From Magnetovibrio sp. (GTDB taxonomy: Bacteria; Pseudomonadota; Alphaproteobacteria; Rhodospirillales; Magnetovibrionaceae): DNA of 64,000 nt. This document shows, in pieces, positions 41,911 to 50,808 of the stretch (within the stretch, counting starts at the first letter, position 1; each line of letters opens with the position of its first letter). The translations under genes and the position numbers were made by a program. The notes below the pieces were generated by a model, which made no database searches, was not told where the DNA came from, and saw nothing but the letters and a program-made list of their open reading frames with translations. The stretch is from the NCBI RefSeq assembly GCF_036568125.1, contig NZ_DATCTF010000009.1, forward strand, positions 1 through 64,000, given 5' to 3'.

Positions 41911-43890
41911 TTACAGGCGCGCTTTGGCTTCTGCAACCACATTTTCAGCCGTGATACCGAAGTGCTTGTACAGCTCGCCAGCCGGTGCCGAAGCGCCGAA
42001 ACCGGTCATGCCGACGAAGCCGCCGTCGGTACCCAGATACTTGTCCCAGCCGAAGCGCATCGCGGCTTCGACACCAACCTTGACGGTGCCTTCACCCAGA
42101 ACACTGGCCTTGTAGGCGTCGTCTTGTGCGTCGAACAGTTCCCAGCACGGCATCGACACGACCGCAGTCGGAACGCCTTCACCTTGCAGGGTTGCACGCG
42201 CCGCCATGGCGATTTCGACTTCCGAACCGGTCGCCATCAGCGTGACCTTGCGGGCGCCGCCTTCGGCTTCGGCCAGAACGTAAGCGCCCTTGGCACACAG
42301 GTTTTCGTCCGTGTGGGTGGTGCGCTGCGGTTCCAAACCTTGACGGGTCAGGATCATGCCCGTCGGGGTCTTTTCAGCCGCCAACGCAACAGCCCAGCAT
42401 TCTGCCGTTTCCACAACGTCGCACGGACGCATGGTGTAGAAGTTGGGCATCGAACGCAACATTGCCAGCGTTTCTACGGGCTGGTGGGTCGGACCGTCTT
42501 CGCCCAGGCCGATGGAATCGTGGGTCAGAACGTACACGACGCGCTTTTCCATCAATGCCGACAGACGGATACCGCCCATCATGTAGTTGGCGAACACCGC
42601 AAACGTACCGGCGTAGGGAATGAAACCGCCGTGCAGGCTCAAACCGTTCATCACCGCCGACATGGCATGCTCGCGCACGCCGTAGTGGATGTAACGGCCG
42701 GAGAAGTCGACGTTCGTCACAGACGGCGTGGACGGGGTCTTGGTGTTGACCGAACCGGTCAAATCGGCGGAACCGCCGATCATTTCCGGAACGGCTGCGG
42801 TCAAGACTTCCAGGACTTTGCCCGAAGCTTGGCGGGTGGCCAGCTTGGGGTGGTCCGCGGCGGTCTTTTTCTTGAATTCGTTCAGCGCGTCTTCCCAACC
42901 GGCGGGCAGCTTGCCGGCGTCTGTGCGCACGAATTCGGCCTTGGTGGCGTCGTCGAGCTTGTTCAGACGGCCTTCCCAGGCTTCACGGTCGGCGGAGTTG
43001 CGGGCCATGGCCGAACGCCAGGCTTCGAGGATGTTTTGGGGAACTTCAAACGGGCCCGCGTGCCAGCCTAGGCCTTCGCGCATGCCTTTGATTTCCTCAT
43101 CGCCCAGCGGTGCGCCGTGGGTGTCGTGGGTACCGGCTTTGGTCGGCGCGCCGTAACCGATGGTGGTTTTGCATGCGATCAAGGACGGTTTGTCGGACTT
43201 GCGGGCCTTGGCGATGGCCGCTTCGATGGCCGCGGGGTCGTGGCCGTCGATCTGCTGGGTGTCCCACTGCGACGCTTCGAAGCGGGCGCACTGGTTGTCC
43301 GACAGGGTCAGGTTGGTGTTGCCGTCGATGCAAATTTCGTTGTCGTCCCACAACACGATCAGCTTGTTCAGCTTCAGGTGGCCGGCCATGGAAATGGCTT
43401 CCTGGGAGATGCCTTCCATCAAGCAACCGTCGCCCGCGATGGTGTAGGTGTAGTGATCGACGATGTCGTCGCCGTAACGCGCGGCCTGCATCTTTTCCGC
43501 CAGCGCCATGCCGACGGCGGTGGTGATGCCCTGGCCCAACGGACCGGTGGTGGTTTCGATGCCGTCCACGTGGCCGTATTCCGGGTGACCGGCGGTCTTG
43601 GAGCCCATCTGACGGAAATTGCGAATGTCGTCGATGGTGATGTCTTCAACGCCCGAGAGATACAGCAGCGAGTACATCAGCATGGAACCGTGACCGGCCG
43701 ACAGCACGAAGCGGTCGCGATCGGCCCACTTGGTGTGGCGCGGGTCGAATTTCATGAATTTGGTGTAAAGCACCGTCGCCACGTCGGCCATGCCCATGGG
43801 CATGCCGGGGTGGCCCGACTTGGCGGCCTGCACCGCGTCGACGGACAGGAAACGGATGGCGTTGGCCATTTCGTTGTGGGTTGCGGTCAT
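41911..43890 (-). CDS. cbbT: Transketolase
   Basis: A 659-residue thiamine-diphosphate enzyme of the Calvin cycle. The N-terminal domain has [11 protein letters not shown], the TPP motif [13 protein letters not shown], and [11 protein letters not shown]. The pyrimidine domain shows [12 protein letters not shown] and [16 protein letters not shown], and the C-terminal domain [10 protein letters not shown] and [16 protein letters not shown]. It regenerates pentose phosphates. GGGAGGAG precedes the ATG. It lies between cbbP and cbbA with short gaps, in a four-gene operon. Confidence 0.97.
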   Translation of the reverse strand: MTATHNEMANAIRFLSVDAVQAAKSGHPGMPMGMADVATVLYTKFMKFDPRHTKWADRDRFVLSAGHGSMLMYSLLYLSGVEDITIDDIRNFRQMGSKTAGHPEYGHVDGIETTTGPLGQGITTAVGMALAEKMQAARYGDDIVDHYTYTIAGDGCLMEGISQEAISMAGHLKLNKLIVLWDDNEICIDGNTNLTLSDNQCARFEASQWDTQQIDGHDPAAIEAAIAKARKSDKPSLIACKTTIGYGAPTKAGTHDTHGAPLGDEEIKGMREGLGWHAGPFEVPQNILEAWRSAMARNSADREAWEGRLNKLDDATKAEFVRTDAGKLPAGWEDALNEFKKKTAADHPKLATRQASGKVLEVLTAAVPEMIGGSADLTGSVNTKTPSTPSVTNVDFSGRYIHYGVREHAMSAVMNGLSLHGGFIPYAGTFAVFANYMMGGIRLSALMEKRVVYVLTHDSIGLGEDGPTHQPVETLAMLRSMPNFYTMRPCDVVETAECWAVALAAEKTPTGMILTRQGLEPQRTTHTDENLCAKGAYVLAEAEGGARKVTLMATGSEVEIAMAARATLQGEGVPTAVVSMPCWELFDAQDDAYKASVLGEGTVKVGVEAAMRFGWDKYLGTDGGFVGMTGFGASAPAGELYKHFGITAENVVAEAKARL

Positions 43891-43926
43891 TGGATGTCAC
43901 TCCTCCCGAGTTAGATCTTTATTGCG

Positions 43927-44865
43927 TTAAATGGCGTGGTGGCCAAGGGCGGCCTTGACCATGTGGTAGGTGATTAACAGTTCAGAAAGCGCCAGCGGAT
44001 GGCTGAGCGCGGTATGATTTTCGGCGTCGCGGAACTGGCCGACGTTTTCACGCAGGTGTTGGGCTTCGGGGATCAGGTTCCACAACAGATCCTCGACCGC
44101 CTTGGCGCGCTTGTCGGATAGGTCGCCGTGAATATCGAGCACATCCACCGGCTTGCCGTCGATGTCGCGCGCCAGCTCCAAACGAAAGCCCTTTTTCGCC
44201 GCGTCCAGAACCGGCGTGAGGTCCGGGTGCGGCAAGGTCGGGCGCAAGGTGTGGCGTACGTTCAAATGCGCACCGGTTTCCGAATGGTTGCTTTCGGGCG
44301 GATAGAACGACACCACCATGTCGGCGAAGGTGCGCTGCGGTTGAATGTAGTTGAGGCTGTCCTCGACGCGCTTTTCGATGATTTCCGAGACCCGCTCTTC
44401 CGAATAACCGCGCACCCGGGTGTCGCGCTGCATCTTCCATTTGATGCGCAGGTCTTCGTCGGGCTCGAGATAGATTTTGACGTCGTAGCAATCGCGCATG
44501 GCGCGGGTGGCGTAGCCCATCAGGCCTTCCAAGATGATGTATTCTTTGGGCTCGACATACTGGCATTGGCTGAAGGTGCCGTGCACGTGGTCGTACGTGG
44601 GCTTGAGGATCGGCTGTCCTTCGCGCAGCAACTGAATGTGCTGTTCCAAGATGTCGATGTGGTTGGCTTCCGGGTCCAACGCGGTGATGCCCAGCTTGGC
44701 GCGATCGCCGCGGTCGTATTTGTGATAATCGTCGGTGCACAGGTTGACCACGCGATCGGGGCCGAGAATCCCAGCGATGCCGTCGGCAATGGTGCTCTTG
44801 CCCGACGCGCTGTCGCCAACGATGCCCAAGATGATCGGCCGGGTGATGATGCGTTTGAATGGCAT
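43927..44865 (-). CDS. cbbP: Phosphoribulokinase, cyanobacterial-like class II
   Basis: A 312-residue kinase that makes ribulose 1,5-bisphosphate. Walker A is GDSASGKST (about residue 17). It carries CTDDYHKYDRGDRAKLGITALDPEANHIDIL and ILKPTYDHVHG, which align with cyanobacterial and plant PRK rather than with the octameric proteobacterial enzyme. The cysteine pairs that give light/CP12 regulation in plants are not evident. It lies 36 bp before cbbT (which is downstream) and 27 bp after glpX. A second PRK of the other class is at 53756-54637. Confidence 0.9.
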   Translation of the reverse strand: MPFKRIITRPIILGIVGDSASGKSTIADGIAGILGPDRVVNLCTDDYHKYDRGDRAKLGITALDPEANHIDILEQHIQLLREGQPILKPTYDHVHGTFSQCQYVEPKEYIILEGLMGYATRAMRDCYDVKIYLEPDEDLRIKWKMQRDTRVRGYSEERVSEIIEKRVEDSLNYIQPQRTFADMVVSFYPPESNHSETGAHLNVRHTLRPTLPHPDLTPVLDAAKKGFRLELARDIDGKPVDVLDIHGDLSDKRAKAVEDLLWNLIPEAQHLRENVGQFRDAENHTALSHPLALSELLITYHMVKAALGHHAI

Positions 44866-44892
44866 GCTGTGCGTAATCCCTTCTGGCGTCCG

Positions 44893-45903
44893 TTAAACAC
44901 GCGGCTCGAGGTTGTGCCACGTGGTCAGCAGTTGGCGGCGACGGCACGCACCGTCTTTGCCACTCCCCGAAAGCAGCAGCGATTGCGTGCGTTCCATGTC
45001 GCCTTCGCGCTGAACGCCTTCGAACAACAATCCGGTGGTGATGCCGGTGGCGGTGAAATGCACATTGTCCGATTTCACCAAGTCGTTCACCCCCATCCAT
45101 GCGGTGGTGTTCAGCCCGGCTTTCGAAACGGCGGCTTTTTCCGTGGTCAACTGCGGATCGATGCGCATCATGAATTCGCCGCCGAGCGCGCGAATCGCCA
45201 CCGCCGACAACATGCCTTCGCGTGTTCCGCCGGTGCCCATCAAGGCATCGATACCGGACTTAGCGCCAAAACCGGGCATTGCCGCCATCAGTGCCCCGGC
45301 GACATCGCCCGCCGGATACAGCGCCACGCGCGCGCCGGCGTTGTGGATTTGGTTGACCAGTTCGCGATGACGCGGCTTTTCCAGGACGAACACGGTGAGT
45401 TCGGATACCGGCTTGTCGAGAATCGTCGACAATTGGCCGAGCTTCACCTGCGTCGGCGCGGCGGGGTCGATCTTGCCGCGGGCCTTGGCCGGAGCGGCGA
45501 ATTTTTCCATATAGAACGCCGGGCCGGGATCGAACAACGACCCTTCCGGGGCCAAAGCCGTCACCGCCATGGCGTTGGTCATGCCGCGCGCCAGATAGGA
45601 CGTGCCTTCGATGGGGTCGACAACGACGTCGAAACGCGGCTCGCCGGGTTTGCCGCACTTCAATTCGAGCCCCGTGGGCAGTCCGGTTTCGTTGCTGGCG
45701 TCGCAATCTTCGCCGATCACCACGCGCCCCGAAAGCGCCAGCTTGTTGAGTTCGGTGCGCATCGCCTCGATGGCGGTCTGAGTCGATTGCCCGCGGTTGC
45801 CCCGCCCCACCAGTCCGGCAGCCGCGCGCGCGGCCGCTTCCGTCACACGGCACAGCGCGTAGACGAACAACTGATCATCGCAGCCGGAAACAGCTAGAGA
45901 CAT
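44893..45903 (-). CDS. glpX: Class II fructose-1,6-/sedoheptulose-1,7-bisphosphatase (GlpX type)
   Basis: A 336-residue GlpX-family phosphatase. It shows RGNRGQSTQTAIEAMR, GEDCDASNETGLP, the metal-binding VVDPIEGTSYLARG, and GTGGTREGMLSAVAIRALGG. It removes the C1 phosphate from fructose (and probably sedoheptulose) bisphosphate. The family usually has DPLEGT followed by T or N; here it is S. The frame opens at 45939, but the ATG at 45903 has AGGA eight bases upstream. It is first in the cbb operon; CbbF-type class I phosphatase is absent from the window. Confidence 0.9.
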   Translation of the reverse strand: MSLAVSGCDDQLFVYALCRVTEAAARAAAGLVGRGNRGQSTQTAIEAMRTELNKLALSGRVVIGEDCDASNETGLPTGLELKCGKPGEPRFDVVVDPIEGTSYLARGMTNAMAVTALAPEGSLFDPGPAFYMEKFAAPAKARGKIDPAAPTQVKLGQLSTILDKPVSELTVFVLEKPRHRELVNQIHNAGARVALYPAGDVAGALMAAMPGFGAKSGIDALMGTGGTREGMLSAVAIRALGGEFMMRIDPQLTTEKAAVSKAGLNTTAWMGVNDLVKSDNVHFTATGITTGLLFEGVQREGDMERTQSLLLSGSGKDGACRRRQLLTTWHNLEPRV

Positions 45904-45950
45904 GAACGTTCCTGATCTGAGTAAAATTCCCGCGCACAAACAGACAAACC

Positions 45951-46236
45951 GGACACCGCCCTTCTTTGGGCCAAACTCTCAGGCCGTTCCCGAGAGTGTC
46001 CGCATACCGTTCTCCGGTCCCCCAAGGGCGGCGACAAATGGGGCGTCCCCCCATGAAGGTAAAACCTTCGTCGCCGTCTCTCGCCCCAGGTCGCCCAAAC
46101 GACACCCTGTTTCGAGAACCCTTGGCATTTCGGAGAGCTGCGCCTCCCCACGCGCTCATCCAAAATGGACCGGTAACTCCAGACGCCCACCCTATGAGGG
46201 AGCCTGGACGGTGGCTATCAAACCCCTTGGTGAGCG
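45951..46236. other. Highly structured non-coding region upstream of the second cbb operon
   Basis: No credible gene occupies 45904-46360, though frames are open. Three multibranched foldable units lie in series. The clearest is a perfect three-way junction: GGCGAC (46030-46035) with GTCGCC (46070-46075) encloses ATGGGG/CCCCAT (46038-46054) and GAAGGT/ACCTTC (46055-46069). Another has GGACAC/GTGTCC (45951/45996 onward) around GCCC/GGGC and CTCTC/GAGAG. A third has CGCTCA/TGAGCG (46153/46231) around TCCA/TGGA and CCAG/CTGG. It is probably the glpX leader on the minus strand, or a free RNA on either strand. No known RNA family was matched. Confidence 0.5.
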
Positions 46237-46343
46237 TTTATCCAACACCCGGGTGGGGGGCCGCACCGTTTCTTTCGGGTGGCCTATCACCCACCCCAAA
46301 GCATGGGGCGGATGGCAAGTCACGCCACCAACTTTCTAGCACA

Positions 46344-46364
46344 CTGATTTAATTGAAATATCAG
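46344..46364. promoter_or_regulatory. CTGAT-N11-ATCAG inverted repeat
   Basis: CTGAT (46344-46348) and ATCAG (46360-46364) are 11 bp apart in AT-rich DNA at the end of the LuxR-type gene. Its position far upstream of glpX suggests a possible LysR/CbbR-type site for the cbb operon, but the match is short. Confidence 0.25.
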
Positions 46365-46999
46365 ACATTTCCGCTGGCATTCAGATAGCAAGCCACCGCC
46401 TGGGCGCGGTTTTTGACATCGAGTTTTCCATAGAGATTTTTCAGGTGAAACTTGACCGTGTTGAGCGAAATGGTGAGATCGCCCGCGATCTGTTGATTGG
46501 TTCGTCCGCGCGCCAAGGACGCCAGCAGCTCTTGCTCGCGCGCCGTCAGGCCTGAGAACGGATCAGATCCGGAACGCGACAAATCCATAAACGGAAACAC
46601 CATGCGCCCTTCGGACACCGCCAGAACGGTTTCCGCAAGCACCGTCGACGCGTCACACTTGGAACAGAATCCGGCACCGCCGAAGCGCATCACTTGACGC
46701 GGAATGTCGGGTGCCGAATTGCCGGTAAAAACGATGATACGCGGTGCGTTTTCGATTTTTTGCAGGGCTTGCAGCACGCCTTGACCATTGAGGTAAGGCA
46801 TGTTCCAGCCGATGATGCCGACATCGAAACTCAGTCGATCGACGGCTTCCATGAAACGTTCGCCATCGGCCGCCGTGGCGACCAGATTGAATCGGTCGTC
46901 CTGGTCGAACAACTGTACCAATCCAGCCAGGATCAGCGGCGATTTGTCTGCGACGACGACCTCGATCGGCTCGCGTTCTTCTTTCTTCAAGTCTTTCAC
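46361..46999 (-). CDS. LuxR-type response regulator with a degenerate receiver
   Basis: A 212-residue protein with a receiver-like domain (about residues 12-130) and a LuxR HTH (SGLTAREQELLASLARGRTNQQIAGDLTISLNTVKFHLKNL, about 148-195). The receiver is unusual: the phospho-acceptor position in DVGIIGWNMP is Gly64 instead of Asp, and the acidic pair near residue 18 is ADKS rather than ADD. The Thr and Lys positions remain. It therefore probably does not work by normal phosphorylation. The start is a GTG at 46999 with GAGGAG six bases upstream. It is on the same strand as the cbb operon and the cytochrome genes that flank it. Confidence 0.85.
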   Translation of the reverse strand: MKDLKKEEREPIEVVVADKSPLILAGLVQLFDQDDRFNLVATAADGERFMEAVDRLSFDVGIIGWNMPYLNGQGVLQALQKIENAPRIIVFTGNSAPDIPRQVMRFGGAGFCSKCDASTVLAETVLAVSEGRMVFPFMDLSRSGSDPFSGLTAREQELLASLARGRTNQQIAGDLTISLNTVKFHLKNLYGKLDVKNRAQAVACYLNASGNV

Positions 47000-47377
47000 G
47001 GATCGCTCCTCAGTCCCAAAGAAGCATGCCGCTCCACCGCCTCGTTCCCCAGCTCCCCCCGGAGCACGCCCATACGGGTAGGTTTCAAACAGATCTACCA
47101 GCTTTAGGGACTGAATGTAAAGAACTATACCTACCCGCAGTGCAGCAATTCAACTAACACGCTGATAAGTATGAATTTATATATTACAAAAACGTGATGA
47201 ACTGCCACACTTTTGAGTTATATCCGGACCATTTTGAGTACTTTTCGACCTGAATCCGTTTACCCACCCGCTCAAAATCATCTTTAGACGCGATATGGGT
47301 GAAAAAGCGGGTAGGTCCGAGGGCGAAAACATCGCCCTCGGACCCTTGAAAATCCCAAATTTCCGGCTTTGTCGGCC
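47000..47377. promoter_or_regulatory. Upstream region of the LuxR-type gene with repeated CGGGTAGGT
   Basis: About 378 bp without a gene. CGGGTAGGT occurs at 47075-47083 and 47308-47316, and its complement ACCTACCCG at 47129-47137, so the first pair is inverted around 45 bp. A perfect 13-bp hairpin, GGTCCGAGGGCGA with TCGCCCTCGGACC (47314-47344), lies just after the tetraheme gene's stop and likely ends that transcript, though it lacks a clear U-tract. Confidence 0.45.
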
Positions 47378-48754
47378 CTACTTGCGCTTTGGCAGCGTTT
47401 GCAGCTTGGCCAACACGTCCTTGATGATCGACGGCGACATGGCCGCCTGCCAGGCCGGCATCTGGTCGCCGGGGTGACCGTGCAGAACCTTGTGCAATGC
47501 CTGCCATGGCCGTTCCGTCGCCACCCGGCCCAACGGCGGCATGGTGCGGATGGCCTTGCCTTCGTCACCGTGACACGTCGCACAGAGGGTCAGATAGTAC
47601 TGGGTGCTGTTGCCCGCCTCGCCGCGCGCCTCTAGAGATCGGGCGTCGATGTATTCGTTCATGTCGACCTGTCCCTGGCTGACGAAGCTGGCGAGGTCGT
47701 AGAGGTCGGCGTAGTGCAGTTTGTGGTCCAAGGCGTGAGTTTCGTCTTGCAGGACCTTGATGATCGCGCCGGGATGCGCCCCGACCATGTTGCGGATACC
47801 ACGCACGCCGTGCGCGCCTTTGTAATCCCATCCATGGCATTCGACGCAGCGCCACGTGCTTGAGCCAGTCTCCACCTTTTCGCCCTTGGGAAACGCCGGA
47901 TGGGCGTCGCCGGGATACTTGGTGTCGATTTCCGCTGCCCAGTCGTCATAGAGCTTGCCACCCCGGGCGATGGAAAACAGCGGATCGCGCGGCGGCAGAC
48001 CTTGCACGAACGCTAAAGTCGACAGCGTGGTGCGCACATCGAAGGCGCGCAGTGCGGGCATGTCGTCGCCCGGGTGGCCGTTGAGCATCTTGTGCAGCGC
48101 TTGCCAAGGGTCCAGACGCGCTGCGTCGCCCAACGGCGGAATGGTGTCCATCAACCGCCCGTCGAAACCGTGGCAGTTGACGCAAATGGTCGAAAAATGC
48201 GCCGACGCATTGACCGGGTCGGTCATCGCCCGACCCGTGGCCCGGTCGATCACCCGGTCCATCGGCACCAAGCCCTTGATGATGAAATTGGCAATGTCAC
48301 GCATGGCCTGGTCGTCGAAAATATCCCCATAGCCATGCTTGTCGTCGCGCAACACCGCCATGACGTCGTCGGGGGTTTTGCCGATCATTCCCGACACGCC
48401 CTTAAAGCCGGTGTAGTTGTCGCCGCTCGCGAAAGCCCCCTTGTCGCCGAGATAGTCCCAACCGTGACAACTGACACAGCGCCAGGTCTGCCACGGGGTC
48501 TTCGCAAGTGCGCCCTCGGCGGGATAGAGCGGGTGTGCCTCTTTGGGCTTTTTCAGCGCCAGTTCGCGCATCCAGTCGTCATACATTCGACCGCCTGCCG
48601 CCACCGACGCGACCAACTCCTGATCCGCTTGCGACACTTCAGGGGTCTCGGCGGCTTGGGTATTTTGGGCCTGCCATGCCGTCAGCGACAACAACGCGGC
48701 GCCAAAAACCAGCGAACGGGAGATTATATTGGACTTCAACGGGGCCTTGCGCAT
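47378..48754 (-). CDS. Exported tetraheme c-type cytochrome with internal duplication
   Basis: A 458-residue protein with a signal peptide (SLVFGAALLSLTAWQAQ) and four haem motifs: CVSCH (93), CVNCH (191), CVECH (303) and CATCH (391). The two halves are repeats: GGRMYDDWMRELALKKP versus GGKLYDDWAAEIDTKYP, and PWQALHKMLNGHPGDDMPA versus PWQALHKVLHGHPGDQMPA, offset by about 200-210 residues. It is thus two fused diheme units. I do not recognise a named family. It follows a NapC/NirT gene by 51 bp and the sulfide dehydrogenase genes, so it probably transfers electrons in the periplasm for sulfur oxidation. Substrate unknown. Confidence 0.85.
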   Translation of the reverse strand: MRKAPLKSNIISRSLVFGAALLSLTAWQAQNTQAAETPEVSQADQELVASVAAGGRMYDDWMRELALKKPKEAHPLYPAEGALAKTPWQTWRCVSCHGWDYLGDKGAFASGDNYTGFKGVSGMIGKTPDDVMAVLRDDKHGYGDIFDDQAMRDIANFIIKGLVPMDRVIDRATGRAMTDPVNASAHFSTICVNCHGFDGRLMDTIPPLGDAARLDPWQALHKMLNGHPGDDMPALRAFDVRTTLSTLAFVQGLPPRDPLFSIARGGKLYDDWAAEIDTKYPGDAHPAFPKGEKVETGSSTWRCVECHGWDYKGAHGVRGIRNMVGAHPGAIIKVLQDETHALDHKLHYADLYDLASFVSQGQVDMNEYIDARSLEARGEAGNSTQYYLTLCATCHGDEGKAIRTMPPLGRVATERPWQALHKVLHGHPGDQMPAWQAAMSPSIIKDVLAKLQTLPKRK

Positions 48755-48805
48755 GATCTTGCCTCTTATCGTAACGGTCTAGGAGTGCGAGTGGATGGGG
48801 CGGGA

Positions 48806-49357
48806 TCAGAAATCCGCGCCCTTGGGCAATTCGTGCACCACGCCCTTGTGGCATTGGATGCAATGACCGCCGTCCTTTTGCGCTTCTTGGTGCTTGCGCC
48901 GCGCGCGACGCCCCTGCTCGTCCATCAGCATGTTATCGAAATCATGACAGTTGCGGCATTCCTGAGAACCACGCGCCTCCATCTTGGCCCATACCCGCTT
49001 GGCCATGGCTAGGCGCTGCTCTTCGAACTGCTCCTTGCTGTCGATGGTGCCCAAGATTTCATGCAACACGTCTTTGTAGGCCAAAACCTTGGCAATCAAC
49101 TTGTCGGGATATTCTTGGGGCACGTGACAATCGGGGCAACCAGCCTGGATGCCCACGGTGTTTTGGAAGTGAAAGCTCTTTTTGTATTCTTCGTACGGGT
49201 GCGTCATGGAATGGCACGATACGCAGAATTCCATGGTGTTGGTCATCGCCACGCCTTTGGTGAAAACGACCAGGAATATCGCCGTCGCCACGACACCGCC
49301 AAGCACCCCGGCCCACAGCATGATGGGCTTTTTCAGCCAGTTCAAGATTGCCTTCAC
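48806..49357 (-). CDS. NapC/NirT-family tetraheme membrane cytochrome
   Basis: A 183-residue protein with a single N-terminal transmembrane helix (MLWAGVLGGVVATAIFLVVF) and four haem motifs: CVSCH (about 45), CPDCH, CRNCH and CIQCH near the end. The spacing and the sequences SMTHPYEEYKKSFHFQN and AGCPDCHVPQEYPDKLIAKV match NapC/NirT quinol dehydrogenases, which link the quinone pool to periplasmic cytochromes. The start is a GTG at 49357 with GGGGAG nine bases upstream. Here it stands between a sulfide dehydrogenase and a tetraheme cytochrome, not a reductase. Confidence 0.9.
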   Translation of the reverse strand: MKAILNWLKKPIMLWAGVLGGVVATAIFLVVFTKGVAMTNTMEFCVSCHSMTHPYEEYKKSFHFQNTVGIQAGCPDCHVPQEYPDKLIAKVLAYKDVLHEILGTIDSKEQFEEQRLAMAKRVWAKMEARGSQECRNCHDFDNMLMDEQGRRARRKHQEAQKDGGHCIQCHKGVVHELPKGADF

Positions 49358-49430
49358 GTTATCGCGCTCCCCGCACCGCCCGCATTTTTATGCGGCTTAT
49401 TTGATACAGATTATTGCCTATTGAACACTC

Positions 49431-49466
49431 AAAGGTCCCCGCCCCAAGCGGGAACGGGGACCTTTT
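49431..49466. terminator. Hairpin between fccB and the NapC-type gene
   Basis: AAAGGTCCCCG (49431-49441) pairs with CGGGGACCTTT (49455-49465). It would separate the sulfide dehydrogenase transcript from the NapC-tetraheme transcript. The U-tract on the minus strand is short, so read-through is likely. Confidence 0.65.
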
Positions 49467-49491
49467 CGTGTGGTCGTCAAGACGCCGAGGA

Positions 49492-50793
49492 TTAGCCCCA
49501 GGTGTCTTTACAGATGTTGTTGTACCAGCTGTAGGCGAATTCGACCTCGCGACGGCGCATTTCCGCGCTGGCGTCGGCCGGGGTCAGACCGCCCGCACCC
49601 TTCACACCGGCGATGACGTCCTTTTCGGCGTCGTAGCGGTAAACCGCCGCGACCGAGAAGCCGTAATCCGTACCGGCGATGGAGTAGCAGGTGTTGACGT
49701 AGGACGGCGTACCAACCGCTTTGCCCGCCAACATGCTGATGATGGCCGCGGCGCAGACTTTACCTTGCGAGTTGGCCGAGTAGCCCGATTTCGGCATGGA
49801 AGTCGCCACGGAGGCGTCGCCGAGCACGTGGATACCCTTGTGCACTTTGGATTCGAACGTCGTCTTGTCGACGTCGCACCAGCCCTTGTCGTTGGTCAGA
49901 CCAGCGGCCGAGGCGATCATGCCCGCTTTTTGCGGCGGGATGTAGTTGATCACATCGAACTTTTCTTTACCGCCCGACAGCGTCTCAACGGTCATGTCCG
50001 CAGCGCTGATCGCATCCAAACCGCCCGTCGATGCGGCGGAACGCCACTCGATCAGGGAGTTGTCGGTGCCGAAACCGTACAGGTCTTTCCAAGCCTGCGT
50101 AAACAGGCCTTGCTTGGAGAACTTGTCCTTACGGTCGATGATCACGACTTTGGACTTCGGTTTGTGATGTTTCAGGTAACCCGCGATCAAGCTGGCGCGC
50201 TCATACGGCCCAGGCGGGCAGCGGAACGGGTTGGGCGGGGCGACGATACAGACCTTACCACCGTCCGGCATGGCTTCCAGTTGCTTGCGCAACAGCGCGG
50301 TCTGAGGACCGGCTTTCCACGCGTGGGTGATTTTGTCGAAATCGCCGACGCTGGCGAAACCATCAACTTTGAAGTCGATGCCCGGCGCAACCACGCAGTG
50401 GTCGTAACCGAACGTGGAGCCGCCTGCCGTGGTCACGGTTTTCTTGGCAGCGTCGATGCCGCTGACGGAATCCTTGACCACCTTGATGCCCATGGCGACC
50501 AGACCGTCGAAGGACTGTTCGATCTGGCTCAAGGTGCGCTCGCCGCCCAACACTTCGTTGGACATGAAGCAGGTGTGATAGCTGGCTTTCGGCTCGATGA
50601 CGGTGACGTCGATGTCGGGGTTGCCGAGCTTCAGATAGCGCGCCGTGGTGGCGCCGGCGACACCGCCGCCGACAACGACGACTTTACCGGCCGCTGCCGC
50701 GTTGGCGAGGCTTGGCGCCGCAAGGGTGACACCCGTCGCAAGCGCGACGCCGCCAGTCGTTTTCAGAAAATTACGACGATTCATATTGCTCAT
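49492..50793 (-). CDS. fccB: Flavocytochrome c sulfide dehydrogenase flavoprotein subunit (FccB/SoxF)
   Basis: A 433-residue FAD protein with a Tat signal (NRRNFLKTTGGVALATG). The FAD motif VVVVGGGVAGATTARYLK follows. The redox cysteines are in RCPPGPYERAS and in the C-terminal region (TCYSIAG), as in FccB/SoxF. A second nucleotide-like segment is KVVIIDRKDKFSKQGLF. It oxidises sulfide to sulfur or polysulfide and passes electrons to the cytochrome subunit encoded by the adjacent gene. GGGAGG lies eight bases before the ATG. The gene starts 15 bp after the cytochrome gene's stop. Confidence 0.94.
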   Translation of the reverse strand: MSNMNRRNFLKTTGGVALATGVTLAAPSLANAAAAGKVVVVGGGVAGATTARYLKLGNPDIDVTVIEPKASYHTCFMSNEVLGGERTLSQIEQSFDGLVAMGIKVVKDSVSGIDAAKKTVTTAGGSTFGYDHCVVAPGIDFKVDGFASVGDFDKITHAWKAGPQTALLRKQLEAMPDGGKVCIVAPPNPFRCPPGPYERASLIAGYLKHHKPKSKVVIIDRKDKFSKQGLFTQAWKDLYGFGTDNSLIEWRSAASTGGLDAISAADMTVETLSGGKEKFDVINYIPPQKAGMIASAAGLTNDKGWCDVDKTTFESKVHKGIHVLGDASVATSMPKSGYSANSQGKVCAAAIISMLAGKAVGTPSYVNTCYSIAGTDYGFSVAAVYRYDAEKDVIAGVKGAGGLTPADASAEMRRREVEFAYSWYNNICKDTWG

Positions 50794-50808
50794 TTTCCAT
50801 TCCCTCCC

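Noticed and set aside
45951-46100. Possible glycine riboswitch, because AAACTCTCAGGCC appears on the plus strand
   Set aside because: The required GGAGAG and CGCCGAAGG elements are not placed correctly on either strand, and the downstream gene on that strand would be wrong.
45951-46340. RNase P RNA or tmRNA as the identity of the stem-rich region
   Set aside because: The invariant RNase P segments (GAGGAAAGTCC and ACAGA-type motifs) and the tmRNA tag/acceptor signatures are absent.
45902-46352. Overlapping open frames on both strands (up to 145 codons) in the gap before the second cbb operon
   Set aside because: The translations are low-complexity Pro/Arg-rich, no ribosome site or known motif is present, and the DNA is dominated by inverted repeats. 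I treat it as structured non-coding sequence.
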